A stretch of 64,000 nucleotides of DNA from Selaginella moellendorffii (taxonomy: Eukaryota; Streptophyta; Lycopodiopsida; Selaginellales; Selaginellaceae): assembly GCF_000143415.4 (NCBI RefSeq), contig NW_003314317.1:788296-852295 (forward strand). Reading direction: 5' to 3'. Every line of letters begins with the position of its first letter. Position 1 is the stretch's first letter. Position numbers and translations under genes: made by a program. Below are positions 20,634 to 31,717 of the stretch, in pieces. The notes below the pieces were generated by a model. It saw only the letters and a list, made by a program, of their open reading frames with translations. It had not been told where the DNA came from and searched no databases.

Positions 20634-23600
20634 TCAAGGCACGTAAACAAAAGGCTCGGGAGGAGCTGGCTCCAAATCGACGCCTCCCATTGGGATTGGA
20701 GCGGCGGCGGGAGCTCCATTTGCTCCTCCTGCTGGAGCTGGCGACGCTGGCGAATCGGTGGAGACGAGCTCCACTGGCTCCGACGGCTCCAAGTCTCGCA
20801 GCATCACGAATCCCGCCGGAGTTCTCTTCACTGGAGCGTAGCGGCAGCCCTCCGGGAACCGGACATACTTCTCCTGGAGTGGGATCACTCGCGCTGGATT
20901 GCTCAAAACCTCGGAGGTGGCCTCGGGATTTACAGCCTTCTTCTCGACAGCACTGTCCACCTGGAACGGGATTCCAAAGTTTCAGCACAAGAACAAGAAC
21001 GGAAAGAGAGAGAGAGAGGAGAGATGGAGTTACCTCCATAGCCTCGCTGCCATCTTTCGCTGCTTCTTTCCCTGAGGACGATTCCTCCGGAGGTTCAGCA
21101 GTAGAAGCTGCTTCGGACGTGGCTGCCGTGGCACCTGTGCTACTGCCGACGTCCATCTGCGAGCTCGTATCAGGCTGCTTCTCTGCCTTCGTCTTCGCGT
21201 CTGTGTCTTTCTTTGCTTTCGACTTGGAGCGGCCGGACGTGGATAGAACCGCCGTGGGGAGCTTGATGTTCACGTTGACGGATGGAGGCGCTGTCGGCGC
21301 AGGATATGCAAACAACGCGGGCTTCGCATCAGAGATGATGTCAAACTTCGGCATCCTCAGCTCGTGGTTGAGTCCGATGAATGCTGTTGGTGCGAAAGAG
21401 AGGCTGACGAAGTACGTCAGCGGGTACCAGTACCAAAACTGGGTGAAAACGGCCATCCCCACGACTGCCATCACCCGGTCGTGACCAGTTCGCGACTGCA
21501 GAGATATGGTCACATTCCTGCCTCCGGCATCTAGTATACCATACGCCAGTATGGCTCCCATCTTGCTCATCGTGTCCTCGTGTTTGTCACTAACAATTTT
21601 GTCGAGTTGACGCCTGCGAGAGGAACATCACTTCTAAGCGTTATACTGCAAATAGCTGACAAACCTGAAAACAGCAACGTGAGGCTCTCGGGCTTCGGTA
21701 GCCTGCATCAGAACCATCGCCATAGCCATAAGTGCTCCCTGGCGAACAAAGTCCACAGCGTCTGACGTCAAAGGTTCCAGAAGCGAGATCGCCTCACTGG
21801 ACGCAGTTCCAGCACAGGAGATTCCGACAGCCATAGCCGCGCCGTAACGAACGTGAGCGTTGTACGACTCCGACAAAAGGGAGACAATTTTTGGAGTCTA
21901 AGAAAAAAAAGAAAAAGTTAGACGTCGTCATATGCAAGAGAAATAGTGAATCTTACCTGAGTAGGATCAGAACATAGCACGAATCCAAGAGCCAAAACTG
22001 CTGCTCTTCGGACATCGTCACTCACGTCCGAAACGGCAAAATGCAGCAGACGGCGGATAGCACTGTTGTTAGACGTGCCTCTATAAGCCAGAGCCAGGGC
22101 GTACATGCCACCATAGCGAAGAATAGGATCCTGATCCCTTGTCATCTGCTCGATCAAAGTATCTGCTTCTTCTTCACGACCATAGACAACCAGCGCTATT
22201 CCAAGAGCCAGCCCCCTTATAATCTTCTCGTGTTGTGTATCGTGAGCATACGTGAGCATTTCTCCGGCTTTATCGCTGGCGCTTCCAACCATAAGCAGAC
22301 CCATAGCAATCCCTGCCGCCTCGCCAGCGATGGCGCTGTCTGTATACAGTACATGTTTTATGTCTTCATAGATTTCATCGTCGGCAGTGCCCAGTGCGGC
22401 TAGTCCTAGTCCAAGACAAGCACCATGTTGGATCACCTGCATCACAAGTACCAAAACATTATTTACAAACGTCTTACTGAGAATGACGCTTACCTCATTG
22501 TTTGTTTTTCTCAAGCTTTCTAGTAAGAACGACTTGATTCCTTCACCGTGGTTAGCATGTATTAGTCCTAAAGCGTAAAGAGCTCCACCTTCCGAGTATG
22601 GACTTCCCCCACCAGTCCCACCATCTTGAGGTAGATATGGGGCCATTAAAGAGCGGCCCTGCTGCAAATGACCTCTGTGAATAACACCCAGCCCAGCCGT
22701 TGCACTAAACTTTGCCCAATTGGTGGCCCGACTCAGCCAATCCTAACAATATGCTCTTCAATCAGCCGCAGCATTAACAACAAAAAAAGAACGCTCACCA
22801 GATTATCGCGCAAAAACGTATCCACTGTTGTCCCCGCATGCATCAAAGCATTGGAGTATATTGTAGCGCTGTGACAAACACTGTTTCTCGTTTCAACTGA
22901 ATGCTTGATAGTCTTCAGAATAAGGAGGTCGGACCTGAAAACATAGCAGGCATAAGAATCGAGAAAGATAACAATGGTCTTACTTGTTACGGCTGTATAA
23001 AAACTGTAAAGTGAGATGGATAGGTGTTTCTCCAGAAAGAATGCCCTTCAATTTCCCCATCCTGTCGACATAGATATTATCCTGGGAATCCTCGACGTTA
23101 GTGGCTGCTTCTGCACTTGTTGAAACGTCCATCATTCCGTTTTGTTCTGTAGTTTCCGTATTTTCACCCCCGCCTGAACTACTTCCAGCCCGAGCCTCAG
23201 GCAAACGGTCCCTCACGTTTAGTAGGAACAGCTGATTCTCGTTTTCAAACAAATCGAAGGCGATCTGATAAGCCAAAAGTGCTTCGATCTGCCAATACGA
23301 GTAACAACTTCAGTATCAACGTTAACGGAAGCATTATTACCTTGTCTCCTTTGATAAGCTTGTCAAGAATATTAGCGACAGTTTGAGGATCATTTAGAAA
23401 CATTAGGCACTGGCAGACTGTGAGATAGTCCGGAGAATGGAGCCCCTGATGCTGGTTTACAATTAAACGGAGAACCTAGTCAAAGAAAAGGAAGAAAAGA
23501 TAGAAAAGGTTAGAGCTGAGTATGACAACACGGCTCGTTCACCTCTTGCCGAAACTCTCGCTTGTCAACATGAGTCCGAGCCAGCCGAAAGCAGTACGCA

Positions 23601-24344
23601 AGCATTCCTGGCACATTCTCACTCTTCCGGATGGCCTCCTGGAGTTTGTCAAGCCTTTGCGAGTCCAACGCCATGCCTATTGCTTGCTGATACTTTCTAT
23701 CCTGCATGCACCTAAGACGACACACGGTAAAAAAAATGATCAAAGACTCGCAGCAATGCCAGCTCACTTGTCAAGCATCCTTTCCACGATTGCAACAAGG
23801 CGAGGATCAATGGCGGTTGCCCCTTCCCCTTCTCGTGTTTTCCGAAGAGCGATATAGTGATCCAGGCATTTGGCTAAGAACAAAAGGATCAAACTCCATT
23901 CGCAGAAGGACGAGAAATAAAATTGCCATACCCACGAGTGTTCTGACATAGTCGGAGTCTTCCAGAACATCGAAGAGAGAGTTCGCACCTAGAGCGTAAG
24001 TTAGCGAGTCGTTGTGCTCGCCCAAATAATAGAACACCTAGAAACCGGTGTTAGAAAATTCCGCAGCTTGTAGAAAAATTCGCTCACCTTGGAAGCCACA
24101 AGCGCAGCGAGCTCTCTCTGCTCAAAATACTCATCCTCGTAGAAGCTCTCGCTGCCAGGGCACAGGATTTGTGAGAGATCTAAACGTGAGCTACAAACGC
24201 TTACATAGTGGAAATGCTTGCCGAAATCTCGTGCCAGAAGGAATCCGCGAGAGAGTTGAGATTGTGCAGCGCGTATTTCTTGAGCTGCGGCTGCTGCTCC
24301 TGCAGCATCGCCAACAGGCCGCTCGCCGTGCTGGCGACCGTCAT
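20634..24344 (-). CDS. RPN2: 26S proteasome regulatory subunit RPN2 (PSMD1)
   Basis: Thirteen exons join in phase to 1009 residues, the normal size. On the minus strand they are 24344-24205, 24151-24088, 24037-23932, 23873-23768, 23711-23543, 23475-23341, 23288-22984, 22934-22799, 22742-22494, 22436-21957, 21897-21665, 21613-21034 and 20960-20634. Hallmarks are [39 protein letters not shown], the PC repeats ([60 protein letters not shown]) and [20 protein letters not shown]. The tail is Lys/Glu rich and ends FVYVP. RPN2 is the scaffold of the 19S lid/base that docks the RPN13 ubiquitin receptor. It is divergently transcribed from the CANIN gene only 62 bases away. Confidence 0.97.
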
Positions 24345-24406
24345 CGTTGCTCCTCCCACCAAACCCTAGGGGATCCAAGAACCCTAAAAACACAATTTAC
24401 TGCTAA
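24345..24406. promoter_or_regulatory. 62-base bidirectional promoter/leader with telo-boxes
   Basis: All the DNA between the start codons of RPN2 (minus) and the CANIN gene (plus). It contains AAACCCTA (24361-24368) and AACCCTAAA (24380-24388), telo-box motifs common in plant housekeeping promoters. There is no TATA box. A copy of this junction is found at 35960-36030. Confidence 0.6.
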
Positions 24407-26388
24407 ATGTCCTTCCTCCGGGCCGATGATGCGGAGTGGATGCGCGAGCTGCCCGCGATCCCAAAGGCGCCGGCGGCCGCCACGACGCGATGCTTCGCGA
24501 GGTGAGGTCCCACATTTCTCTGGATCGATCGGCGCATCGCGATTTCTTTTTGGATTGCCAGGCGCGGCAAAGTGATTCGGCTGGATGACCTCGTTGTGGA
24601 CAACGATAAGGAGAAGCGGCAGAAGGAGCAAAAGAAGAAGCGGCGAGATGAGAGTAGCGAGAGCTCGGATGATGACGACGATGCCGCGACCGAGAGCCAG
24701 AAGAAGCTCGCGGCGCTCATCAAGAAATGCTCCGACGAGGTATGGGAGGGAAAGAAAAATTTCGTGGCTCTCACAAGAAATTCTTCCTGCGCAGCTGGGA
24801 GATGAATCCAGCATGAGAGATGCTCCAAAGTGGGGAGAGCAAGTTTTTGGAGCTCAGGTAATCTCACAAAGTTCTCTCTTTCTTTGTTCTTCTGTGCTAA
24901 CTTTTTCTCTAAGCAGGATCTTCCAGTGAGTCGTCTCGAGCTGGAGTCTATCCAATGGCTATCACTGGCCTCAAGGACTTCGCGTAGGGACCAAGCTAGC
25001 GAGGACGACGGTATATTTTTTCCAAGTGTAAGCTAGTCATTCTATCGATATTCTTGCGTCCAGGGGAAGAGTTTTTGCTGGATCTCCTTACCGGACAGTG
25101 GATGTTGCCGCTCTTTCTTCACGGAAAATCGAGCCCAGCTCTTCTGCCATACATCTTTGACAAAAGTAAGCTTTTGTTTTGGCCAGTTTCTCTCACTGAC
25201 GCCTTGAACAGTGACGTACTCTTCGAATACGCGCATCCAGCAAGCAGCCTGCTCACTGCTTTGCGAATACTTTCGTAAGCACGTAAATATCTGTTGTCTT
25301 GTGTTTTTCTCTTTGAAGCTATTATTTCTTTTTCCAGGGCGGTGAACTAGACTGGCACCCAGATTTTGTTCGGGTTCTTCGTTGTTATGGCTATCAAGAC
25401 GCTACTCCTCAGGCTTCAGGTCTGATCCTGCCCCTTTGATAATAAGTTAAAGAAAGCGATGTACAGATCCCGCGGGAGCAATTGGACCACCTACAAATTT
25501 TTCATATGTTCTAGAGTTCTTGGCGGTTTTGTCTCGATCAAGGTGAAATCTCTTGTCCTTGATCCAGCTCTCGTCTTACTGACGCGTTTTTATTCATCAG
25601 TTTCTTGCAGAAGTCGGAACCTGAGAATTATATTTTCATCTTGGCACGGTGTTTGCTGGATAGGAAGCTCCTTCCTTTTTTCTCCTCGATCCAAGACTGC
25701 ATCGCTCTTCTTGTCAACTACTTAACCGAGGATGAGTGGACGTTTTGCCTACCGAGGCTCGCACACTCGCTTGCAAGGTCTGGAAAAAATTATATCCATC
25801 TCTCTAAAGTTCTAACACTTGCGAGTTTGCACGATCCAGAGTTAGCAAAGAGCTCGTGAACGTCCTCCACGTAACCAGAAAGCTACGGGGTGCTCGCAAA
25901 CGGATACAGCAGCTTCGAAGGGAAATATCCTTCGAGCTCTTGTCAATGACAAACAATGAGGTATTCATCCTGCAAATTATACAAGAGAATACAAGAAAAC
26001 TGACCATACAGCTTTCGCGTTCTCCAGCTTGAAAGGCAGCCAAAACAGGTGATCTTCGCACTGGAAGGCTACGATCTAAAAGACAGTGTGGATTTCGTCC
26101 AGCTCTATTACCATATGGAGTTGGTTGATATGTGGCTGAGATATGATCCATCATTTAAGTCCGACGAGGAAGCCTTTAGCACTTGGATGTCTCTTTTGAG
26201 AGGCTTTTCCTTGCGGATCTTTTGTGGAGACTATCGAACTTTCGCCAACAAGGTTCTGCTTCTTGGGCATTTCTCTACATTTTTCTCTTCGTCGTTCTTC
26301 GTTTTTTTTTTTTTTTCCTGCGCAGGTCCGAAATCGAGCAGCATTCCTCGTCTCAATCTATTCGGAGAAATCAAGTTCTACTTCGTGA
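24407..26388 (+). CDS. CANIN-domain protein, SLF2/FAM178-like (SMC5/6 partner)
   Basis: Twelve exons join in phase to 448 residues: 24407-24501, 24562-24739, 24795-24857, 24917-25010, 25064-25165, 25212-25282, 25338-25419, 25467-25542, 25601-25777, 25840-25960, 26028-26252 and 26326-26388. The N-terminus is acidic/basic (KRRDESSESSDDDDDAATES). The helical core includes LLTGQWMLPLFLHGKSSPAL, then ENYIFILARCLLDRKLLPFF, then LRGARKRIQQLRREISFELL. These parallel the CANIN block of animal SLF2/FAM178A (LSLDKQLKQLPLVDFQSLLI, RELRQCLSLVIISKLL), a factor that recruits the SMC5/6 complex to DNA damage. The family call rests on pattern memory and is moderate; the gene model is strong. Fragments of this gene are scattered at 30338-30890, 32839-33420 and 35810-35960. 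Confidence 0.65.
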
Positions 26389-26892
26389 TTTAAATCTGTG
26401 ATCTTCACTAGAGAAGAATTCATTTTTGTGGAGCTATCACGCGGAGAAGTAAATCTCCACGTTTTTGTGAATGCCTTCAAAAATTGAAGAAACTTCTTGA
26501 GTCTCTAAATTGGATTTTCCTTATTATTCTATCGTGCCCAGTTGTAGTTTGCTGGGAAGTATTTAGCCAAGCAAAAACGAGCTAGGGTCAGCCGCATTGG
26601 TCAAGCAAATTGCTGACCGAGATGGTCAATATGTCATGAAGCGTCGGAAAAAAAAAAACAAGAAAAAAAAAAAAGGACGCAGAGAAATGCACAAAACTAG
26701 AAAAGTTCGACAAAAGATCTGCAAGGAGAAACCTTTGAAAAGAGACATCCAAGTGTTAAAGGCTTCCTCATCGGACTCAAACAATATCAACTAGGCGATA
26801 GAGTTGAACGCTCTGATATGTCATAAAAATGTGGTGTTCCCGTTAGGGCAGCCGGTAGCAGCTCTTTTCTTCACGGTCTTCGTGAGCAGCCA
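26389..26892. other. Intergenic region with duplication scraps
   Basis: Bases 26395-26490 match the DNA just upstream of and inside the PPR gene start (30220-30345, reversed) and 33395-33480. A small reversed scrap of the CANIN 3' region is seen near 26670-26725 (GACGCAGAGAAATGCA, compare 30460). An A-rich run at 26640-26680 makes a spurious Lys-rich frame. No gene supported. Confidence 0.5.
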
Positions 26893-28320
26893 ATGGTCCC
26901 CGAGCCCACTCATAGCAGAGGCGAGGACGGCGAGAAGCTCGAGGAGGCATGGCGTATCGCCATGGATTTGTTCCTCGAGTGGGACGAGGAGCTCCCACTC
27001 GCCTGGAAAGCTTTTCTCCAGTACCCCAAGCCGCTGCCACAGCTCCCCCAGCAAGTCATCGACACATACCCCGCCGTCTCTCCGCCGCCACTCCCCGAGC
27101 TCTGCCCGCTCGACTTCGAGATGCGCTGCTGGGGTTCCTTCAAGCACGACATGGATCGCTGGCTGGACGAGCAGCCGGACGACGAGCAACGCCTGGCTCC
27201 GCCACCTTGTCCCGCATCAAACTTCCGCGACGTCCTGAGCTCCATGCTCCATATGTCTGGACAGATCGAAGGCGTCTGCTGCGCGGCTCTGGGATGCTAC
27301 CCCGACTTCATGAACCGAGATCGTTCTTGTGATTCTGGGCGTAGGATGCGGCTGGTTGGCGTCATGGCCATGGAGATCGATGCTGCGACACTGGAGATTC
27401 AAGTTGCGCGGCTATACTCCTATATGCTGCTCACCGATTGCTACTTCGGCCTTGTCTCGTGCTACACCCAGACCTTTGCTTGCAAGAGGCTGCCGGGGTT
27501 GGAGAGATGCGTGTGGGTCTCGCCTCCAGTTCTCTCCGACAGTGGCGACGCGCTCAAGGCCTGTGCTTTTGTGGCTTCGCTGAGCCAGAGCTTTTCTCTT
27601 GGAGAAACTCCAACTCTCCCAGAGCTCCGAGTTCCAACGTACTGCAACTTCTTCTTTGCGAGCAGCACGGGGCCTCGCCCGTTTGATCGCGCGCCGATCC
27701 TTGCAAGGCTCCGGGTGCTGGGGAAGGAGCTGAGTGTCGCAAACATGGACAAGCTCGTCGAGGGGCTTGCATGGCTGGATGAGATCGTGGGGCGAATGGA
27801 GCAGCCTTCGTTCTTTTCGCACACTCGGGGAAGGATCACAGCTATGGGGGTGTATAAGGGCGAGTTCGTGCTTGTCAAGTTCCGGGATCTCTCAAACAGC
27901 CGGTTCAAGGACACGGACTCGTACCTCCGGAAGTTCTTGCGCGAGGTGGACGTGTATATGAGGCTGCGCGAGTTGCAAGGCGAAGTGATCCCCGAGCTGC
28001 TCCAGTATGGATTCATCAGGGGGGCGATGGTGTGCTTTGTGGTCATCACGGACCACGGCCGCGCCGTGAGAATGAAACCATGGGAGCAGCGTTTCTACAA
28101 TGGTCCCGAGCTGTGGGAGCACAAGAGTAGCATGGTGAAGTCGTGCTTGCGCAGGGTTCATGCTCTCGGGGTGCACTTTGGGGGAGAGCCCCTGTGGCTG
28201 AAAAGCGATCGAGGGAGTGAGTATATACTCATTACTATGTCGCATGGTTTTGTGGATGGTGATCGTGCCGGCATGGCCAAGGATATTGAGTTCGTTAACA
28301 AGGTATACCCTCAGCCATGA
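26893..28320 (+). CDS. Unknown protein with kinase-fold-like C-terminus
   Basis: Intronless, 475 residues from ATG (MVPEPTHSRGEDGEKLEEAW). The first 300 residues match nothing I recognise; they include a Pro-rich stretch and hydrophobic helices. The last 170 resemble the N-lobe of diverged kinase-like proteins: FVLVKFRDLSN (candidate ATP Lys), FLREVDVYMRLRELQGEVIP (candidate Glu helix), LLQYGFIRGAMVCFVVITDH (hinge), then RRVHALGVHFGG where an HxD loop would be expected. No HRD or DFG triplets can be seen, so it is probably a catalytically altered or pseudo-kinase. Composition matches its neighbours and the frame is clean, so it is probably expressed. Confidence 0.5.
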   Translation: MVPEPTHSRGEDGEKLEEAWRIAMDLFLEWDEELPLAWKAFLQYPKPLPQLPQQVIDTYPAVSPPPLPELCPLDFEMRCWGSFKHDMDRWLDEQPDDEQRLAPPPCPASNFRDVLSSMLHMSGQIEGVCCAALGCYPDFMNRDRSCDSGRRMRLVGVMAMEIDAATLEIQVARLYSYMLLTDCYFGLVSCYTQTFACKRLPGLERCVWVSPPVLSDSGDALKACAFVASLSQSFSLGETPTLPELRVPTYCNFFFASSTGPRPFDRAPILARLRVLGKELSVANMDKLVEGLAWLDEIVGRMEQPSFFSHTRGRITAMGVYKGEFVLVKFRDLSNSRFKDTDSYLRKFLREVDVYMRLRELQGEVIPELLQYGFIRGAMVCFVVITDHGRAVRMKPWEQRFYNGPELWEHKSSMVKSCLRRVHALGVHFGGEPLWLKSDRGSEYILITMSHGFVDGDRAGMAKDIEFVNKVYPQP

Positions 28321-28491
28321 GAGTACTCAGACTGTTTTGCGAGATTTATAAGCTCATAAACTATATGCCGGATCCTAGTCAATTAAAAGTCAAAAAAGTC
28401 AAATAAAGTCAATGAAAATTTTAAAAAATCCACCTTTTGGAGTCTTTATCGAGTTTGATATTGATTCGAACGTTTAATAATTATTTCAAAT

Positions 28492-30258
28492 TTAAATATT
28501 CAAAAAGAGCGCACTTAGTGATACTTCATCGGCCACGAAAGGCATTGTTGCAGCAAGCTCCATGGCCTCCTCGACACGCCCTGCCCTCGCAAGCACGTCC
28601 ACGTATCGATTGAAGTGCTCGCGGCTGGCCTGAATGCCCCCATCCCCTTGCATCGACGCCACACACTGCGCCGCCTCCTCCACAAGCCCGGCGTGGGCAA
28701 ATGCCGCCAACGCACTCAGGTAGCTTGCGCCGCTAGGGCTCCATCCCTCGAGCTCCATCGCTCGCAAAGCGCTCACGCAAAGATCCACCCGGCCATTGCG
28801 CGCATATCCCTCGATCATCGCGTTCCAGGAGGTGAGATCGTGGCGAAACTGGAGCCCGGAAAAGAGCCGCTCCGCCGTGTCAAAATGCCCATTCGCGGCA
28901 CTTGCGACGATCATTGCGTTTGCGGCAGCCGCGTCTCTGTGAGGCATTCGAGAGAAGAAATTCACCGCCTCTTCCCACGACTTACTCTCGCCAAATCCTG
29001 CGATCATGGTGTTCCACGACACAATGTTTCTATCTCTCATCTCATCAAACAAATCTTTGGCTTTGTGCATATCTCCCCTCTCGGCTAATGCCGCTAGCAT
29101 CATATTCCAACACACTGTCGGCGCACGCTCCTTGATCCCCTCGAATATCCTCTCCGCGCCGTACGCGTCGCCATGGCGGAGATATGCTTGGACCAGCGTG
29201 GTCTCGGCCACCGCGTCCCGTACGGGCATCTGATTGAACACCCACTGGGCTTGCGCCACGCGTCCGGCTAGAGCATATACCGAGAGCATCGCCTTCCACG
29301 CCACGATATTCCACTGGGGCATCCGCGCGTGTGTGTTCCTGGCGGATTCCACGCGGCCGTGGTGAGCGAATGAGGGGATCATCGCCGCCCAGCAAACAAG
29401 ATCCCGGCACGGCAATGCATCGAAGAGCTCCTTGGCGCGGATCAATCGGCTGGACAGCGCAGTTGCGACGATGACACAGGTCCAGGGCGCGGCTCCCTGC
29501 TGCGGCATTCGCTCGATAATCCCCTCCGCTCGATCGATCCTGCCACCGCCCGCCAGCGCCGCGACGATCGCGTTCCAGGCGGCGGGATTTCGCTGCGGCA
29601 TCGCGTCGAAAATCTCCATGGCCAGCTCCGGCAACGCGCTCTTTGCGACAAGATCCATCATCGCCGTCCAGGAAACAGTGCTGCGCTCCGGCATCGAGTG
29701 GAAGATGGCGCTGGCGCGGTCGAAATCCCCGGTGACGGCATAGGCCTGGAAGATCGAGTTCCAGGACACGAGATCCTGCGCGGGCATCCTCAAGAACATA
29801 TCAGCGGCCGTTTCCATCCGGCCAGCGCTGGCGAATGCCGTGATCATCGTCGTCCAGGAGACGATATTTCGCCCTGGCATCGATAGAAACGCTTGCTCCG
29901 CGTGATCGACGCAGCTGCCATGCGAGAAGGCGAGGATCAGAGCGTTCCAAGACGCGACGCTCGGGTCGGGGATCTGATCAAACAGCCACATTGCATTCTC
30001 CATTTGCCCTTTCCAGGCAAATGCCGCAAGGAGGGAGTTCCAAGACACCGAGTCTCTCTGGGGCATCTTGTCCAGAAACTCTCTGGCGGTGTCTAAGAAA
30101 CCTAGCTTCGCGTATGCTGTGATCATAGAGTTCCAGGATACCTCGTTACGGAGCTCCATGGAATCAAAGAGGGATTTGGACCACTGGAGATTCCCGCTTT
30201 GGGCATATGACGTTAGGAGAATATTCAATGCCTTTGTGCTGCGCCTATGTCCCAGCAT
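28492..30258 (-). CDS. Pentatricopeptide repeat (PPR) protein, short-repeat type
   Basis: Intronless, 588 residues from the first ATG (MLGHRRSTKALNILLTSYAQ). The open frame begins 20 codons earlier without an ATG. About 17 near-perfect 31-residue S-type repeats of the form VSWNSMITAYAKLGFLDTAR follow each other. The C-terminus reads GWSPSGASYLSALAAFAHAG and then AMELAATMPFVADEVSLSAL, and stops where the E1/E2 domain of PLS-type editing factors would begin. PPR proteins of this class bind organelle RNA for editing, and the catalytic DYW part is missing here. The upstream DNA is an inverted relic of the CANIN gene, so promoter and 5' end may be chimeric. A dead copy lies at 33424-34735. Confidence 0.85.
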   Translation of the reverse strand: MLGHRRSTKALNILLTSYAQSGNLQWSKSLFDSMELRNEVSWNSMITAYAKLGFLDTAREFLDKMPQRDSVSWNSLLAAFAWKGQMENAMWLFDQIPDPSVASWNALILAFSHGSCVDHAEQAFLSMPGRNIVSWTTMITAFASAGRMETAADMFLRMPAQDLVSWNSIFQAYAVTGDFDRASAIFHSMPERSTVSWTAMMDLVAKSALPELAMEIFDAMPQRNPAAWNAIVAALAGGGRIDRAEGIIERMPQQGAAPWTCVIVATALSSRLIRAKELFDALPCRDLVCWAAMIPSFAHHGRVESARNTHARMPQWNIVAWKAMLSVYALAGRVAQAQWVFNQMPVRDAVAETTLVQAYLRHGDAYGAERIFEGIKERAPTVCWNMMLAALAERGDMHKAKDLFDEMRDRNIVSWNTMIAGFGESKSWEEAVNFFSRMPHRDAAAANAMIVASAANGHFDTAERLFSGLQFRHDLTSWNAMIEGYARNGRVDLCVSALRAMELEGWSPSGASYLSALAAFAHAGLVEEAAQCVASMQGDGGIQASREHFNRYVDVLARAGRVEEAMELAATMPFVADEVSLSALFLNI

Positions 30259-30337
30259 TGGATTTTCATTGAGTGAAAAAGCGTTGAGGATTTCCTTCTC
30301 CGTGTGATAGCTCCGCAAAAATCAAACAATGAATTCT

Positions 30338-30890
30338 TCTCTACCAAAAACCACAGATTTAAATGAGTTTGATTTTTCCGAATAGATTGAAACGAGGAAT
30401 GCTGCTCGATTTCGGACCTGCCCAGGAGAGAAGAAAAGAAAAACGACGAGAAGCATGTAAGACGCAGAGAAATGCAAAAACCCTGTTGGCGAAAGTTCGA
30501 TAGTCTCCACAAAAGATCCCTTTTTTCCTCATCGATCATATCTCAAAACCAGCTCTATACCTGGACGAAATCCACAGTCTTTAAGATCGTAGCCTTCCAG
30601 TGCGAAGATCATCAGTGTTAAAACTCTAGAAAGCTGGAAATAATTTCTCAGACCTTGCAAGCGAGTGTGCGAGCACTCATCCTCGGTTAAGTAGTTGACA
30701 AGAAGCAGGATGCAGTATTAAATCGAGGAGAAAAAACGGAAGATGAAACTATAGTTCTCAGGTTCCGACTTCTGCAAGAAACTGATGAATCAAAACTAAT
30801 AGAGAGAATTACTAGTTTACAGTTCGGAAAAAATACGCCATCGTCCTCTAGCACGAAAAAAAGAAAACTTTGAGATTACCTCACCTTTCA
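30338..30890 (-). pseudogene. Inverted fragments of the CANIN gene
   Basis: Reads in reverse as pieces of exons 12, 11, 9 and intron 3 of the CANIN gene (for example the reverse of GATTTCGTCCAG at 30569 and of TGCAGAAGTCGGAACCTGAG near 30770). Intervening exons are lost and there are many small changes. It directly abuts the PPR gene. Confidence 0.8.
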
Positions 30891-30972
30891 AAGAAATTCC
30901 TCTAGGAGCACTACGAGGACAAACTAAATGCCGTTGATTTTATAGTGCTCATAGAGGAAATCCTTTGGAAGA
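30884..30972. repeat. Palindromic hairpin derived from dioxygenase exon 2
   Basis: The left half (CAAAGAAATTCCTCTAGGAG onward to 30930) is the imperfect reverse complement of the right half (30932-30972, ATAGTGCTCATAGAGGAAAT). Both derive from the dioxygenase segment at 42350-42400. It is a sister of the hairpin at 32746-32838. Confidence 0.7.
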
Positions 30973-31012
30973 CCTAGCGTGGTTACTTTAATGACATTTA
31001 ATTAGAGTTGGA

Positions 31013-31440
31013 GAATTAACTTTATGGCTCTGGGGCAAGAAGATCACAGTTGTCTGGGTCTCTTTGAGCTTCACAATAGGCCTACGAAGAGAGGGAAATA
31101 AAAGACGCCAGTCATTCTCAATCCAGACAGAAGCTCCAGCAGGCAAGCTTCTTCTTGGGAACTCACTGGAAACTTTCAAGGAATCTGCAATGAGCTTGCA
31201 ATCCCTTGGTCACTGGTTCTGGACCTGGAAGAATCCCCACTCCTCGCATATCCTCTTTCGTTGGAGCTCCAAGACCTCGGGAGCCTAGCAAGATCGATCA
31301 GTGGACTTCCAGCATCACAAACCATTTCTTCCAGTTCCAGGCAAAGAGATTAGAGATAGAGAGAGGAAAAGCTTGTGAAAGAACTACACGAAGCAAAGGT
31401 ATGGTGGTCGCGAGCTCTAAATTGACTTGATCAAGAGAGA
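31013..31440 (-). pseudogene. 2-oxoglutarate dioxygenase 5' fragment, inverted
   Basis: Reverse complement matches the first exon and leader of the gene at 41462-43179: the block reading LELQ/APEVLEL and EEWGFFQVQ is recognisable around 31210-31330, followed by the CT-rich leader reversed (GA-rich, 31340-31440). Interrupted by deletions and stops. Confidence 0.75.
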
Positions 31441-31669
31441 AAGAGATAAAGAAAGTATGCATATAGATTGTTCATTGGAAGAAATACATTTAGTAACTTT
31501 GATCCACATTATGCAGTTGATATAAATATTACTCAAATTTATGACTTAAAAGTTTGTAACTATAATTAATAACCAACATTTTAGTCATTACATAAAAGTT
31601 ATAAATTGCAACTCTAACTAGTAACATATATGAAATTATCTAGTTTTAAAGTATATATTGTTAAACTGC

Positions 31670-31717
<48 letters not shown>

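Noticed and set aside
26597-26794. 65-codon Lys-rich frame
   Set aside because: Created by an A-rich run inside duplication debris; not protein-like elsewhere.
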